Notes: generated by a model not told the origin, from the letters alone. Shown: positions 45,848-54,892, counted from the first letter of the stretch. The stretch: DNA of 64,000 nucleotides from Streptomyces sp. CB02400 (GCF_001905725.1 NZ_LIWB01000009.1:1-64000), one strand, 5' to 3'. Numbers and translations are program-made.

Positions 45848-46531
45848 GTGACCGACATCGCCATGCTGCCCGAGTCCTGGCGCGGGGTTCTGGGCGACGA
45901 GCTGCAGCAGCCCTACTTCAAGGAGCTGACCGAGTTCGTCGAGGAGGAGCGGGCGAACGGTCCGGTCTACCCGCCCCGCGAGGAGGTCTTCGCGGCGCTG
46001 GAGGCCACACCGTACGACAAGGTGAAGGTCCTGGTCCTCGGCCAGGACCCGTACCACGGCGAGGGCCAGGGACACGGCCTGTGCTTCTCCGTCCGCCCGG
46101 GCGTGAAGATCCCCCCGTCCCTGCGCAACATCTACAAGGAGATGCACGCCGAGCTGGGCACGCCGATCCCGGACAACGGCTACCTGATGCCGTGGGCCGA
46201 GCAGGGCGTGCTGCTGCTCAACGCGGTGCTCACGGTCCGCGCCGGTGAGGCCAACTCGCACAAGGGCAAGGGTTGGGAGCTGTTCACCGACGCGGTGATC
46301 CGCGCGGTGGCGGACCGCCCCGACCCGGCGGTCTTCGTGCTGTGGGGCAACTACGCGCAGAAGAAGCTGCCGCTGATCGACGAGAGCCGGCATGTGGTGG
46401 TCAAGGGGGCGCACCCCTCGCCGCTGTCCGCGAAGAAGTTCTTCGGGTCCCGGCCGTTCACGCAGATCAACGAGGCGGTGGCCGCGCAGGGCCACGAGCC
46501 GATCGACTGGACCGTCCCGAACCTGGGCTGA
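45848..46531 (+). CDS. ung: Uracil-DNA glycosylase (family 1)
   Basis: A 227-residue DNA repair enzyme. It has the water-activating loop GQDPYHG with D67, and the minor-groove/leucine loop HPSPLSAKK. It removes uracil from DNA. Length is standard. The GTG start follows AAGGACA. No operon partner is visible; a terminator-like hairpin follows ten bases after the stop. Confidence 0.97.
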   Translation: MTDIAMLPESWRGVLGDELQQPYFKELTEFVEEERANGPVYPPREEVFAALEATPYDKVKVLVLGQDPYHGEGQGHGLCFSVRPGVKIPPSLRNIYKEMHAELGTPIPDNGYLMPWAEQGVLLLNAVLTVRAGEANSHKGKGWELFTDAVIRAVADRPDPAVFVLWGNYAQKKLPLIDESRHVVVKGAHPSPLSAKKFFGSRPFTQINEAVAAQGHEPIDWTVPNLG

Positions 46532-46540
46532 CGCCGCCCC

Positions 46541-46577
46541 GCCGGGTGCGGAGCGCTCCATCGGTCCCGCACCCGGC
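46541..46577 (+). terminator. Terminator after ung
   Basis: A perfect 11-bp stem (46541-46551 with 46567-46577) just past the stop codon. Confidence 0.75.
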
Positions 46578-46670
46578 CCGCTCGAGGCGCTACGGAGCGG
46601 CTTGTCCGGTATTGCCCCGGCCTGCGGCTAGCGTCGGGGACGACAGTCGGCGAGCGGTGCGGAGGACGCG

Positions 46671-47186
46671 GTGGCGGAGCGACAGGAGCAGGCGGCGCCT
46701 GACGCCGTACTGACGAGGATCGGTCAGGTCGTGATGCTGCACCACGCGGGGGACCGCGAGGAGGCCCGGCACCGGTTGCTCGGCCTGTGGGCGGAGATCG
46801 GCGAGCACGGGGACCCGCTGCACCGCTGCACCCTGGCCCACTACCTCGCCGACACACAGGACGACCCCGAGGACGAACTGGCCTGGGACCTGCGGGCGCT
46901 GACGGCGGCCGAGGAGGTCGCGGACGACCGCGTCGGCGCGTACGGGGAATCCCCCGCCGTGCGCGCGCTCTACCCGTCCCTGCAGCTCAACCTGGCCGCC
47001 GACTACGCCCGCCTCGGCCGCCCCGACGCAGCCCGCGCCCATCTCCACCGGGCCCGGGGCGCCGCCCGCACCCTGGCCGACGACCGCTACGGCGAGGGCG
47101 TACGGGCCGCCATCCGACGGCTGGAGATCCGGCTGGACGAGGACCAGGCACCCGAGGGCCGGTGGCCGCCGGGACGACGTTCCTAG
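46671..47186 (+). CDS. Conserved hypothetical helical protein
   Basis: A 171-residue soluble protein, mainly helical and resembling TPR-like repeats (GDREEARHRLLGLWAEIGE; LNLAADYARLGRPDAARAHL; YGEGVRAAIRRLEI). A tetratricopeptide scaffold is the best guess. The GTG follows GGAGGA. TAGCGT near 46628-46633 may be a -10. Function is unknown. Confidence 0.75.
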   Translation: MAERQEQAAPDAVLTRIGQVVMLHHAGDREEARHRLLGLWAEIGEHGDPLHRCTLAHYLADTQDDPEDELAWDLRALTAAEEVADDRVGAYGESPAVRALYPSLQLNLAADYARLGRPDAARAHLHRARGAARTLADDRYGEGVRAAIRRLEIRLDEDQAPEGRWPPGRRS

Positions 47187-47208
47187 GACCGGCACCGCTC
47201 CGGCGGGT

Positions 47209-47709
47209 TCAGCCTCCGTACGTCTTCTCGCAGATGGCCGCCTCCGGGCTGCCCGGGCGCCAGCCGCCGTACTGCCTGCCCAGCGCGCACACGCCCGTTC
47301 CGCCGGAGGAGCCGCGGCGCATCGACTCCGCCACGTCGGGGAGTTCCGTCGCGGGCGGTCGCGGCCGGCCGTTCCCGCCGGTTCCGGGACGGGCCGGCCG
47401 GGCCTTCCCGTTCCGGTCGTCGGGCGGTGCGTCCCGCTCCGGCGTGGCCCCGGGAGCGGCCCGGTGCGACGGGGGCGCGGGCGTCTTCGAGGGCCGGGAC
47501 GGGCCGATCATCTCCAGGGCCTCGCGCGCCGGTGCCTGCACGACCTCCGTCTCGTCGCCCCCGACCGGACGTGGATCCGACCCCCGGGACGGTGCCGTCG
47601 CCGGTCCGGGTGCGAGGGGACGGTGGACCGTCATACAGCCCGAGAGGGCCGAGACCGCCACGGTCACCAGAAGCGTTGCTGTGGTCGTCGTTCGATGCAC
47701 CCGCGCCAC
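47209..47709 (-). CDS. Putative lipoprotein
   Basis: A 166-residue exported protein. The N-terminus (MARVHRTTTTATLLVTVAV) ends in the lipobox LSGC. The mature protein is low complexity (Pro/Ala/Arg) with a small conserved-looking C-terminus, GVCALGRQYGGWRPGS through ICEKTYGG, containing two cysteines. The GTG at 47709 has GGAG eight bases upstream; an ATG at 47754 is possible. Function is unknown. Confidence 0.65.
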   Translation of the reverse strand: MARVHRTTTTATLLVTVAVSALSGCMTVHRPLAPGPATAPSRGSDPRPVGGDETEVVQAPAREALEMIGPSRPSKTPAPPSHRAAPGATPERDAPPDDRNGKARPARPGTGGNGRPRPPATELPDVAESMRRGSSGGTGVCALGRQYGGWRPGSPEAAICEKTYGG

Positions 47710-47813
47710 TCTGCTGGCTCCGGCCGCCCTGGGGAGGCCGGACAGGCACAGCATGCCCCGCACGGGTGATCTCCCGCCCCGTACGGGGGCTTTCGGATGC
47801 TTCGCGGGTGACG

Positions 47814-48326
47814 TCAGTCGCCGGTGGCGCCGTCGACGCGCTCGCGGAGCAGATCGGCGTGGCCGTTGTGACGCGCGTACTCCTCGATCATGTGGGTGTA
47901 GATCCAGCGCAGGCTGTACGGATCGTCGCTGAACCTGTGACGGCCCCGGGACGGGTCGTCCAGGGCGAAGCCGGCCGCGTTGCGCCGGGCGGCGCCTATC
48001 TCGGACTGCCAGGTCGCGTACGCCTCCTGCCAGGTGTCCGCCTCGGTCAGATGGAACTCGCCGTCCCGGTCGGCGTCGCTGTAGTACAGGGGGCCGGCGT
48101 CCTCGTCCGCGAGCACCCTGCGGAACCAGCTCCGCTCCACCTCCGACATGTGCCGTACCAGGCCCATCAGGGACAGCTCCGAGGGTGGCACCGACGCGGT
48201 GCGCAGCTGCTCGTCGGTCAGTCCTTCGCACTTCCGGGCGAGGGTGCTGCGGTGGTAGTCGAGCCACCCCTCCAGCATGGTGCGTTCGTCGGCGTCGACG
48301 GCGGGTTCACTGCGTTCGATCGTCAT
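47814..48326 (-). CDS. DinB-family (DUF664) protein
   Basis: A 170-residue four-helix-bundle protein of the DinB/DUF664 superfamily. The metal-type histidines are in LVRHMSEVERSW and EEYARHNGHADLLRE. Relatives are mycothiol- or bacillithiol-dependent transferases or of unknown activity. The ATG start has no strong ribosome-binding site. It is upstream of the lipoprotein gene and 30 bases after the TetR gene on the same strand. Confidence 0.85.
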   Translation of the reverse strand: MTIERSEPAVDADERTMLEGWLDYHRSTLARKCEGLTDEQLRTASVPPSELSLMGLVRHMSEVERSWFRRVLADEDAGPLYYSDADRDGEFHLTEADTWQEAYATWQSEIGAARRNAAGFALDDPSRGRHRFSDDPYSLRWIYTHMIEEYARHNGHADLLRERVDGATGD

Positions 48327-48356
48327 GCCGCCATCCTTGCCCGGCGCGAGCCCCCT

Positions 48357-48959
48357 TCACCAGGGCTTTTCGGTGCCGAGCATCCCCGCCAGCAGTTCCC
48401 CGAGGTCCGCGCGCACCTCCGCGAGGCTCGGCACGCGCGCGCTGAAGGAACCGGCCACGCAGGAGAACATCAGCCCGTCCGCCCAGGCGATCAGCGACAG
48501 GGAATGACGGTCGGGGTCCGTCGAGCCCAGCCCGGTGACGAGGGCGGTGAGCAGGTCGCGGAAGCGGGCGCCGGCCGCGTCGAAGTACGCCCGCAGTTCG
48601 GGTCGGCGGGTGGCCTCCAGGGCCAGCTCGTAGCGGGCCAGGGTCAGCGTCCGATTCCGCGTGAGCGCGCGGTGCGTGGCCAGTGCCAGGGCGTCCACCA
48701 GTGAGCCGGCGCCGGCCCGTGGGTCGGGCATCTCGTGCAGTGCGAGGACCCGTGCCTCCCGCTCGGCGAGCCGCCGTACCGCCAGCTCGAGGAGTGCCTG
48801 GCGGGTGCGGGCCAGGTTCGAGGTGGACCCCTGGGGGAGTCCGGCCGCCTCGTCGACCGCCCGGTGGGTGAGCCCGCGCATCCCGCGTTCGGCGAGCAGG
48901 GCGAGGGCGGTGTCGGCGACGAGATCGGCACGGGCGGCGCCTGCGGTGCGTACGGACAT
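48357..48959 (-). CDS. TetR-family transcriptional regulator
   Basis: A 200-residue repressor with a TetR helix-turn-helix (about 10-55; ALALLAERGMRGLTHRAVDE) and a helical ligand-binding domain. The ATG at 48959 is chosen because TAGTTT lies seven bases upstream on the minus strand (48967-48972), a leaderless arrangement. Two copies of a palindrome in the divergent intergenic region are very likely its operators, controlling itself and the monooxygenase gene. Confidence 0.9.
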   Translation of the reverse strand: MSVRTAGAARADLVADTALALLAERGMRGLTHRAVDEAAGLPQGSTSNLARTRQALLELAVRRLAEREARVLALHEMPDPRAGAGSLVDALALATHRALTRNRTLTLARYELALEATRRPELRAYFDAAGARFRDLLTALVTGLGSTDPDRHSLSLIAWADGLMFSCVAGSFSARVPSLAEVRADLGELLAGMLGTEKPW

Positions 48960-48966
48960 GGAGGTC

Positions 48967-49027
48967 AAACTACCCACCTCACTACGGGTGTAGTACGTTG
49001 GAGTCCTGCGTTCACTACAGGTGTAGT
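48967..49027. promoter_or_regulatory. Twin TetR operators in the divergent promoter region
   Basis: ACTACGGGTGTAGT (48981-48994) and ACTACAGGTGTAGT (49014-49027) are near-identical palindromes exactly 33 bases apart. The first covers the TetR promoter upstream of TAGTTT (48967-48972). The second overlaps the -10 (TGTAGT, 49022-49027) of a rightward promoter with TTGGAG at 48998-49003 and an 18-base spacer. Confidence 0.8.
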
Positions 49028-49051
49028 TCAGGTGTGGTGCGAGGAGGAGTC

Positions 49052-50236
49052 ATGGCGCGGATCGAGCGGGCGATCGTCATCGGCGGAGGGATCGGCGGCC
49101 TGACCGCGGCGGCCGCCCTGCACCGGCGCGGTGTGCGGGTGACGGTGCTGGAGCGGGCCGGCTCACTGGAACCCGTCGGCGCGGCCATCTCCCTGGCACC
49201 CAACGCGCTGCGCGGCCTTGACGTCATCGGCCTCGGCGACGACATCCGCGCCCTCTCCGCCTGGCAGGGCGACGGAGGGCTGCGCGCGCCCGGCGGACGG
49301 TGGCTGTCCCGGACCAGCGCCGCCGCGGCGACCGAGCGCTTCGGCGGCCCCCTCGTCCTGCTGCACCGCGCCACCCTCGTCGGCCACCTGGTCGCACTGC
49401 TCCCGTCGGACGCCGTCCGCACGGCCACCGACGCCCGCCTCCTCGACCCCGGAGACTCCGGCCGGCCGGCCCGCGTAGGCACCCCCGACGGCGAACTGGA
49501 GGCCGACCTCGTGGTGGCGGCCGACGGCATCCACTCCGCCGTACGCCGCGTGCTGTTCCCCGGCCACCCCGGGCCCGTGTACGCCGGGTTCACCACCTGG
49601 CGGGTGGTGATCCCGCTGCCCGGCGTGGAGTTCGCCTCCCACGAGACCTGGGGCCGGGGCCGCATCTGGGGCACGCATCCGCTCAAGGACGGCCGGGTCT
49701 ACGCCTACGCCGCCGCCGTGGCCCCCGCCGGGGAGCACGCCCCCGACGACGAGCGGGCCGAACTGCTGCGGCTCTACGGCGACTGGCACACCCCGGTCCC
49801 CGACGTACTGGCCGCCGCCCGCCCCGAGGACGTACTCCGCCACGACGTCCACCACATCACCGAGCCGCTGCCCGCCTACCATCACGGCCGGGTGGCCCTG
49901 GTCGGCGACGCCGCGCACGCCATGCCGCCGACCCTCGGCCAGGGCGGCAACCAGGCCATCGAGGACGCGATCACCCTCGCCCACCACGCCGGTGACCTGC
50001 CCGCCTACACCGCGGCCCGGCTGCCCCGCACCACCGGGATCGCCCGCCGGGCCGTGAAGGTGGCCCGCTTCAACCTGATGACCAACCGCGTCGGCATCGC
50101 CGTACGCGACAACGCGGTCGCCGCGCTGTCGAAGGCCGGACCGGCCCTGTTCCTGCGCGGCTTCGACTCGATCGCCGGCTGGCGGCCGCCGCAGCAGCCG
50201 TATGCTTCGCAGCACACCACGCAAAGCAATGGCTAG
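49052..50236 (+). CDS. FAD-dependent monooxygenase
   Basis: A 394-residue flavoprotein of the PHBH/FAD_binding_3 class. The N-terminus has IVIGGGIGGLTAAAAL for FAD; the second FAD motif is VALVGDAAHAMPPTLGQGGN near residue 285. It likely hydroxylates or epoxidises an aromatic or small xenobiotic using NAD(P)H. The ATG follows GAGGAGGAG. It is controlled by the divergent TetR regulator. Confidence 0.92.
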   Translation: MARIERAIVIGGGIGGLTAAAALHRRGVRVTVLERAGSLEPVGAAISLAPNALRGLDVIGLGDDIRALSAWQGDGGLRAPGGRWLSRTSAAAATERFGGPLVLLHRATLVGHLVALLPSDAVRTATDARLLDPGDSGRPARVGTPDGELEADLVVAADGIHSAVRRVLFPGHPGPVYAGFTTWRVVIPLPGVEFASHETWGRGRIWGTHPLKDGRVYAYAAAVAPAGEHAPDDERAELLRLYGDWHTPVPDVLAAARPEDVLRHDVHHITEPLPAYHHGRVALVGDAAHAMPPTLGQGGNQAIEDAITLAHHAGDLPAYTAARLPRTTGIARRAVKVARFNLMTNRVGIAVRDNAVAALSKAGPALFLRGFDSIAGWRPPQQPYASQHTTQSNG

Positions 50237-50249
50237 AGGAGAACACCCC

Positions 50250-51155
50250 GTGAAGGTCGGCTGCATCGGACTCGGTGACATCGCGCAGAAGGCCTATCTT
50301 CCGGTGCTCGCCCACCAGCCCGGAGTGGAGCTGCACCTGCAGACCCGCACCCCCGCGACCCTCGACCGGGTCGCCGACGGCCTCCACCTCCCGCCCGCTC
50401 GGCGCCACGCGGACCTCGGCTCCCTGATCGCCCAGGACCTCGACGCGGCCTTCGTGCACGCGCCCACCGAGGTCCACCCCGAGATCGTGACCCGGCTCCT
50501 GGAGGCGGGCGTACCGACGTACGTCGACAAGCCGCTCGCCTACGAACTCGCCGATTCCGAACGACTGGTGGCGCTCGCCGAGGAACGGGGCACGAGCCTC
50601 GCCGTCGGCTTCAACCGGCGTTTCGCCCCCGGCTACGCCCAGTGCGCCGACCACCCGCGCGAGCTGATCCTGATGCAGAAGAACCGTGTCGGACTGCCCG
50701 AGGAACCCCGCACGATGATCCTCGACGACTTCATCCACGTCGTCGACACCCTGCGCTTCCTGGTGCCCGGCACGGTCGACGACGTGACCGTGCGCGCCCG
50801 CACCGAGGACGGCCTGCTGCACCACGTGGTGCTCCAGCTCTCCGGGGACGGCTTCACCGCGCTCGGCGTGATGAACCGGCTCAGCGGCTCGGCCGAGGAG
50901 ATCCTCGAGGTCTCCGGACAGGACACCAAGCGCCAGGTGGTCAACCTCGCCGAGGTGATCGACCACAAGGGACAGCCCACCGTGCGCCGGCGCGGCGACT
51001 GGGTGCCGGTGTCGCGGCAGCGCGGCATCGAGCAGGCGGTGCTCGCCTTCCTGGACGCGGCCCGCGCGGGCGAGGTGCTCAGCGCCCGGGACGCGCTGGC
51101 GACCCATGAGCTGTGCGAGCGGGTGCTGCGAGCGATCCACGAGCGCCCCGCCTGA
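50250..51155 (+). CDS. Gfo/Idh/MocA-family oxidoreductase
   Basis: A 301-residue oxidoreductase. The Rossmann N-terminus has GCIGLGDIAQKAYL, and the EKP-like motif is replaced by YVDKPLAYE (dinucleotide-binding D-K-P). The C-terminal beta-sheet domain resembles sugar or inositol dehydrogenases. The substrate is unknown. AGAGGAG precedes the GTG; an ATG at 50229 is possible. Its 3' end overlaps the convergent lnt gene by 77 bases. Confidence 0.88.
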   Translation: MKVGCIGLGDIAQKAYLPVLAHQPGVELHLQTRTPATLDRVADGLHLPPARRHADLGSLIAQDLDAAFVHAPTEVHPEIVTRLLEAGVPTYVDKPLAYELADSERLVALAEERGTSLAVGFNRRFAPGYAQCADHPRELILMQKNRVGLPEEPRTMILDDFIHVVDTLRFLVPGTVDDVTVRARTEDGLLHHVVLQLSGDGFTALGVMNRLSGSAEEILEVSGQDTKRQVVNLAEVIDHKGQPTVRRRGDWVPVSRQRGIEQAVLAFLDAARAGEVLSARDALATHELCERVLRAIHERPA

Positions 51156-52644
51156 CCCGCAGCACCTCGGTGACGCCCCAGACCACGAGGACCACGGGGG
51201 CCCCGTACAGCGGCCAGTCGCCGAAGCGGACGTAGGGCGTGGTGCCGTGCGCCAGCGGAACCTCGTACACCTGCGCGGCGGCGGTGTCCGTGCCGAGCCG
51301 CGGGCCGACGGGCTCCCCGTCCGGCCCGTACACCGCGGAGACGCCCGTCAGGGTCGCGTGCACGATCGGGCGGCCGGTCTCGGCGGCGCGCAGCGCGCCG
51401 AGCGAGGCGTGCTGCGCGGGCGCCCAGCTCTGCTGGAACGTCGACGTGGAGGACTGGGCGAGCAGGACGTCCGCGCCGTCCTCGGCGAGATGCCGGCTCA
51501 TGTCGGGGAACGCGGACTCGAAGCACACCATCGGGCCGACCCGCAGCCCGTCCCCCGCGTCCATCACCACCTGCTCCGAGCCCTGCCGGCGGTCCTCGCC
51601 GGCCGCCTCGCCGACGGAGGTCGCCCAGCCCAGCAGGGAACGGGCCGGGATGTACTCGCCGAACGGGACCAGCCGCATCTTGTCGTACCGGTCGCCGGTC
51701 GGACCGTCCGGGCCGATCAGTACCGAGCTCTTGTAGATACCGGGCTTGTCCGACCGCCGGGCGTCCACGTTGACCAGGAGTTCGGCGCCCGTCTCGCGGG
51801 ACAGCGCGGCGAGCCGCCGCGCGAGGTCGGGCCGGTCCCCGAGGTCGAAGCCGACGCTGCTCTCGCCCCAGACGATCAGGCCGACGTCCTGCCCGGCGAG
51901 CGCGCGCGTGAGCTGTTCCTCGCGGTCGAAGCGGCGGTCCGCGCTGTCGGGTCCGGCGACGACACCCGGCTGCACGAGCGCGATCCGCACCCGGTCGTCG
52001 GTGCCGGGCCGGGGCGAGAACACCCAGGCGGCGGAAGCGGCGGCGGCCGTGGCGACGAGCCCGGCCAGGGCGGGCACCCGGGCCTGCCGGACCGCGATCA
52101 GCACGGCCACGGCGACGTTCAGGGCCACCACCAGGAAACTGAGCAGCCATGTCCCCCCGACCGACGCCAGCCGCAGCGCGGCCTCCACCTGCCACTGGCT
52201 CGCACCGAGGACGCCCCAGGGCCCACCGAGCCCCTGCCAGGAGCGGACGAGTTCGATCGTCAGCCACCCCGACGGCACCACGACGAGCGCGACCGTGACC
52301 CGCCCGCGCGACGGCACCCCGCCGAGCAGCCGCCGCACCAGCCACCCCCACGGCGCCCACAGCGCGCCCAGCAGGGCGGCGATGACGAACGTGAACACGT
52401 GCAGATTCGGCAGCAGCCAGTGGTGCATGGCCAGCATGAAGCCGAACCCGCCCCACCAGCCGTCGAAGGCCGCCCGTCTCCCCGTAGGAGCGGTGCGGGC
52501 CAGCAGCACCCACGGGACCAGGGCGACGTAGGCGAACCACCACAGGGACGGGGCGGGAAAGGCCAGGACGGGCAGGGCGCCCACGACCGCGGCGACGGTC
52601 GAGCGCCGCCAGGGGGAGGCGAGCCAGTGGCCGAGCGTCTTCAT
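51079..52644 (-). CDS. lnt: Apolipoprotein N-acyltransferase
   Basis: A 521-residue membrane enzyme that adds the third acyl chain to lipoproteins. N-terminal helices (about 10-200) are followed by an extracytoplasmic carbon-nitrogen hydrolase domain with the catalytic E in IVWGESSVG, K in YDKMRLVPFGEY and C in GPMVCFESAF. The ATG follows GGGAGG. Streptomyces carry more than one lnt. The 3' overlap with the Gfo gene means two convergent coding ends share 77 bases. Confidence 0.93.
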   Translation of the reverse strand: MKTLGHWLASPWRRSTVAAVVGALPVLAFPAPSLWWFAYVALVPWVLLARTAPTGRRAAFDGWWGGFGFMLAMHHWLLPNLHVFTFVIAALLGALWAPWGWLVRRLLGGVPSRGRVTVALVVVPSGWLTIELVRSWQGLGGPWGVLGASQWQVEAALRLASVGGTWLLSFLVVALNVAVAVLIAVRQARVPALAGLVATAAAASAAWVFSPRPGTDDRVRIALVQPGVVAGPDSADRRFDREEQLTRALAGQDVGLIVWGESSVGFDLGDRPDLARRLAALSRETGAELLVNVDARRSDKPGIYKSSVLIGPDGPTGDRYDKMRLVPFGEYIPARSLLGWATSVGEAAGEDRRQGSEQVVMDAGDGLRVGPMVCFESAFPDMSRHLAEDGADVLLAQSSTSTFQQSWAPAQHASLGALRAAETGRPIVHATLTGVSAVYGPDGEPVGPRLGTDTAAAQVYEVPLAHGTTPYVRFGDWPLYGAPVVLVVWGVTEVLRVRRGARGSLAAPARTAHGSPARPGR

Positions 52645-52722
52645 AGGCGCCTCCCTACCCCGTGGTGCCTCCAGTGTGCGTCCCCCCGGTGATCCGGGAC
52701 AGCGCACGCCGGGGACAGTCGA

Positions 52723-53214
52723 TCACAGGAGCCGCCCGCCGGTCGGGCGGCGCCACTTCTCCCGTACGACCACCTCGCTCAGCCGCCAGCCGTCGTCCGT
52801 GCGCAGCATCGCGAAGACGCACCGGCCGCCGCACATGAAGTCCGGCGCGGGCGACGCGCCGTCCTGCCCGGTGCGGCCCATCGGATTGACGTAGTCGGCC
52901 TGCACCTGGGCCGTGTCGCCGGTGTCCTGCTCCCGGACCCCGAACCGCACCCGCCGGTTGACGATCAGGTGCTGCCGCACGGGGAAGCCCCCGAGGCTGT
53001 CCGCCAGCCATCCGGCCACCGCACGGGCGCTGCCCTCGATGCCGCCGGCCGAGCGGTAGTCCGCCCGCCCGTCCGGCGTGAACAGCCCCCGGTACGCCTC
53101 CCAGTCACCGTCGTCCACGGCCACCGCGTACTCGGTGACGAGCCCGTCCACGGCCAGCCGGTCCCTCACGGTCGCGAGCTCCACACGCTGCGTCATCGGC
53201 TCAGTGTTGGCCAT
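52723..53214 (-). CDS. SnoaL-like/NTF2-fold protein
   Basis: A 163-residue soluble protein of the SnoaL_4 type: DRLAVDGLVTEYAVAVDDGD, WEAYRGLFTPDGRADY, then VRQHLIVNRRV and WRLSEVVVREKW. Family members are polyketide cyclases, hydroxylase subunits or dehydratases; substrate is unknown. The ATG at 53214 is chosen arbitrarily over an ATG 18 bases downstream; no ribosome-binding site is visible. Divergent from DUF4291. Confidence 0.8.
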   Translation of the reverse strand: MANTEPMTQRVELATVRDRLAVDGLVTEYAVAVDDGDWEAYRGLFTPDGRADYRSAGGIEGSARAVAGWLADSLGGFPVRQHLIVNRRVRFGVREQDTGDTAQVQADYVNPMGRTGQDGASPAPDFMCGGRCVFAMLRTDDGWRLSEVVVREKWRRPTGGRLL

Positions 53215-53290
53215 GGGACGTGCGCAGCCAAGGGGGCGTGCGCGGATATTCACTGGCCTTCGCCCCATCGCGCGGCCGAGGCTGTACGCC

Positions 53291-53902
53291 GTGAACGATC
53301 AGCCGACCGAGCAGCGCCCGAAGTTCGAGGTGCGCGCCCGCCACACCGAGTCCACCGTCACCGTCTACCAGGCCTACCGCCCGAAGATCGGCCACGCGGC
53401 GGCACGCCACGGCCGCTTCCCGTCGTCCTGGAGCCGGGAGCGCATGACGTGGATCAAGCCGTCGTTCCTGTGGATGATGTACCGCTGCGGGTGGGGCACG
53501 AAGAAGGACCAGGAGACCGTGCTGGCCGTGGAGATCAGCCGGGAGGGGTTCGTGTGGGCGCTGCGGAACGCGTGTCTGTCGCACTACGTGCCCGCCCTGC
53601 ACGGTGACGGCGGCACCTGGAAGCAGGAGCTGCGGAAGGCGCCCGCGCGGGTGCAGTGGGACCCGGAGCGGGATCTGCGTCTCGACCCGCTGGCGCACCG
53701 GTCGCTGCAACTGGGGCTCGCGGGGGAGGCGGCGGCGCGGTACGCGGACGAGTGGATCGTGGGCATCGAGGACGTGACACCGCTCGCCGCCGAGATCCAT
53801 GCCCTGGTGCGGGAGGGGGAGCTCGACCGTGCGGCCGGGCTGCTGCCCGAGGAGCGCCCCTACCCCCTCGACGACGACGTGCTCGCGCATCTGCGAGCCT
53901 GA
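53291..53902 (+). CDS. DUF4291 protein
   Basis: A 203-residue soluble protein with the DUF4291 signature (EVRARHTESTVTVYQAYRP; MTWIKPSFLWMMYRCGWGTK). The family is frequent in Streptomyces and fungi with no assigned activity. The GTG has no ribosome-binding site and may be leaderless. It precedes an SDR gene by 45 bases on the same strand. Confidence 0.87.
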   Translation: MNDQPTEQRPKFEVRARHTESTVTVYQAYRPKIGHAAARHGRFPSSWSRERMTWIKPSFLWMMYRCGWGTKKDQETVLAVEISREGFVWALRNACLSHYVPALHGDGGTWKQELRKAPARVQWDPERDLRLDPLAHRSLQLGLAGEAAARYADEWIVGIEDVTPLAAEIHALVREGELDRAAGLLPEERPYPLDDDVLAHLRA

Positions 53903-53947
53903 GGATCTTCGTTCCGCGCTCTTCGCGCTCTTCGCCTGGAGGTACTC

Positions 53948-54688
53948 ATGAAGCGTCTCGTCACGGTGGTCACCGGTGGCAGCCGGGGGATCGGTGCCGC
54001 GACCTGTCTGCGGCTCGCGGCGGAGGGGCACGACGTGGCGGTGAACTACGTCCGGGACGCCGAGGCCGCCGAGGACGTGGCGAAGGGGGTGCGGGCGGCC
54101 GGGGCGCGGGCCGTGACCGTGCGCGCGGACACGTCCGTCGAGGCGGATGTCGACCGCCTCTTCGAGGCGGCGGAGCGGGAGCTCGGGCCGCTGACGGGGC
54201 TGGTGAACAACGCGGCGGTGACGGGGCCGCTGGGGCGGTTCACCGAGGTCGGGACGGACGTCCTGCGGAGGGTCGTCGACGTCAACCTCATCGGCACACT
54301 GCTGTGCTCGCGGCGGGCGGCGCAGCTCATGACGCCCCGGGGCGAGGGCGTGATCGTGAACATCTCCTCGGGGGCCGCCACCCTGGGCAGCCCCGGCGAG
54401 TACGTCCACTACGCGGCGACCAAGGCCGCCGTCGACACCCTCACCCTCGGTCTGGCCAAGGAGCTGGGGCCGGACGGCGTCCGCGTCAACGCGGTCGCTC
54501 CGGGCTTGATCGACACGGAGATGCATGCCGCGATGGGGGCTCCGGACCGTGTCCGGGAGATGGCCGGGAGCATCCCTCTGCGGCGGGCGGGACAGGCCGA
54601 GGAGATCGCGGCGGCCGTGGCGTGGCTGATGTCGCCGGAGGCCTCGTACACCACGGGGACGGTGCTGAGAGTGGCGGGCGGGCGCTGA
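53948..54688 (+). CDS. SDR-family oxidoreductase
   Basis: A 246-residue NAD(P)-dependent short-chain dehydrogenase with TGGSRGIG, NNAAVTG, the catalytic serine in NISSGAATLG and YAATK motif (VHYAATKAAV). It resembles FabG/glucose-dehydrogenase-like SDRs. Substrate unknown. The ATG follows TGGAGGTAC. Confidence 0.88.
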   Translation: MKRLVTVVTGGSRGIGAATCLRLAAEGHDVAVNYVRDAEAAEDVAKGVRAAGARAVTVRADTSVEADVDRLFEAAERELGPLTGLVNNAAVTGPLGRFTEVGTDVLRRVVDVNLIGTLLCSRRAAQLMTPRGEGVIVNISSGAATLGSPGEYVHYAATKAAVDTLTLGLAKELGPDGVRVNAVAPGLIDTEMHAAMGAPDRVREMAGSIPLRRAGQAEEIAAAVAWLMSPEASYTTGTVLRVAGGR

Positions 54689-54712
54689 GCCGCAGGGCGG
54701 GGGCGGGGAGGG

Positions 54713-54892
54713 TCAGGCCGCCTTGACGACCCGGCCGCGGATCGCCGCCGCCCACTCGACCACCAGCAGTTCGTACTGCTCGCGCTCCTGGGCGGACAGG
54801 GACCCGCCCGCGCGCAGCCACAGCGCGCGGATCTGCTCGTTGACCTCGGCGGCGGACCGCACGGAACCAGGGGTCACTAAATCGGGGGACAT
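54713..54892 (-). CDS. Small conserved protein, leaderless
   Basis: A 59-residue protein (MSPDLVTPGSVRSAAEV then LWLRAGGSLSAQEREQYELL, ending VVKAA) that is mainly helical. TAGGCT (minus strand, 54900-54905) lies seven bases before the ATG, so it is probably leaderless. Third-position G/C bias is strong, which supports it as a real gene below usual length cut-offs. Function unknown. Confidence 0.8.
   Translation of the reverse strand: MSPDLVTPGSVRSAAEVNEQIRALWLRAGGSLSAQEREQYELLVVEWAAAIRGRVVKAA

Noticed and set aside
46611-46633. Promoter TTGCCC and TAGCGT before the 46671 gene
   Set aside because: The spacer is only 11 bases; just the -10-like hexamer is kept as a weak hint.
47754-47754. 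ATG at 47754 as start of the lipoprotein gene
   Set aside because: It gives an atypical signal peptide without a ribosome-binding site; the GTG at 47709 has GGAG and a standard n-region.
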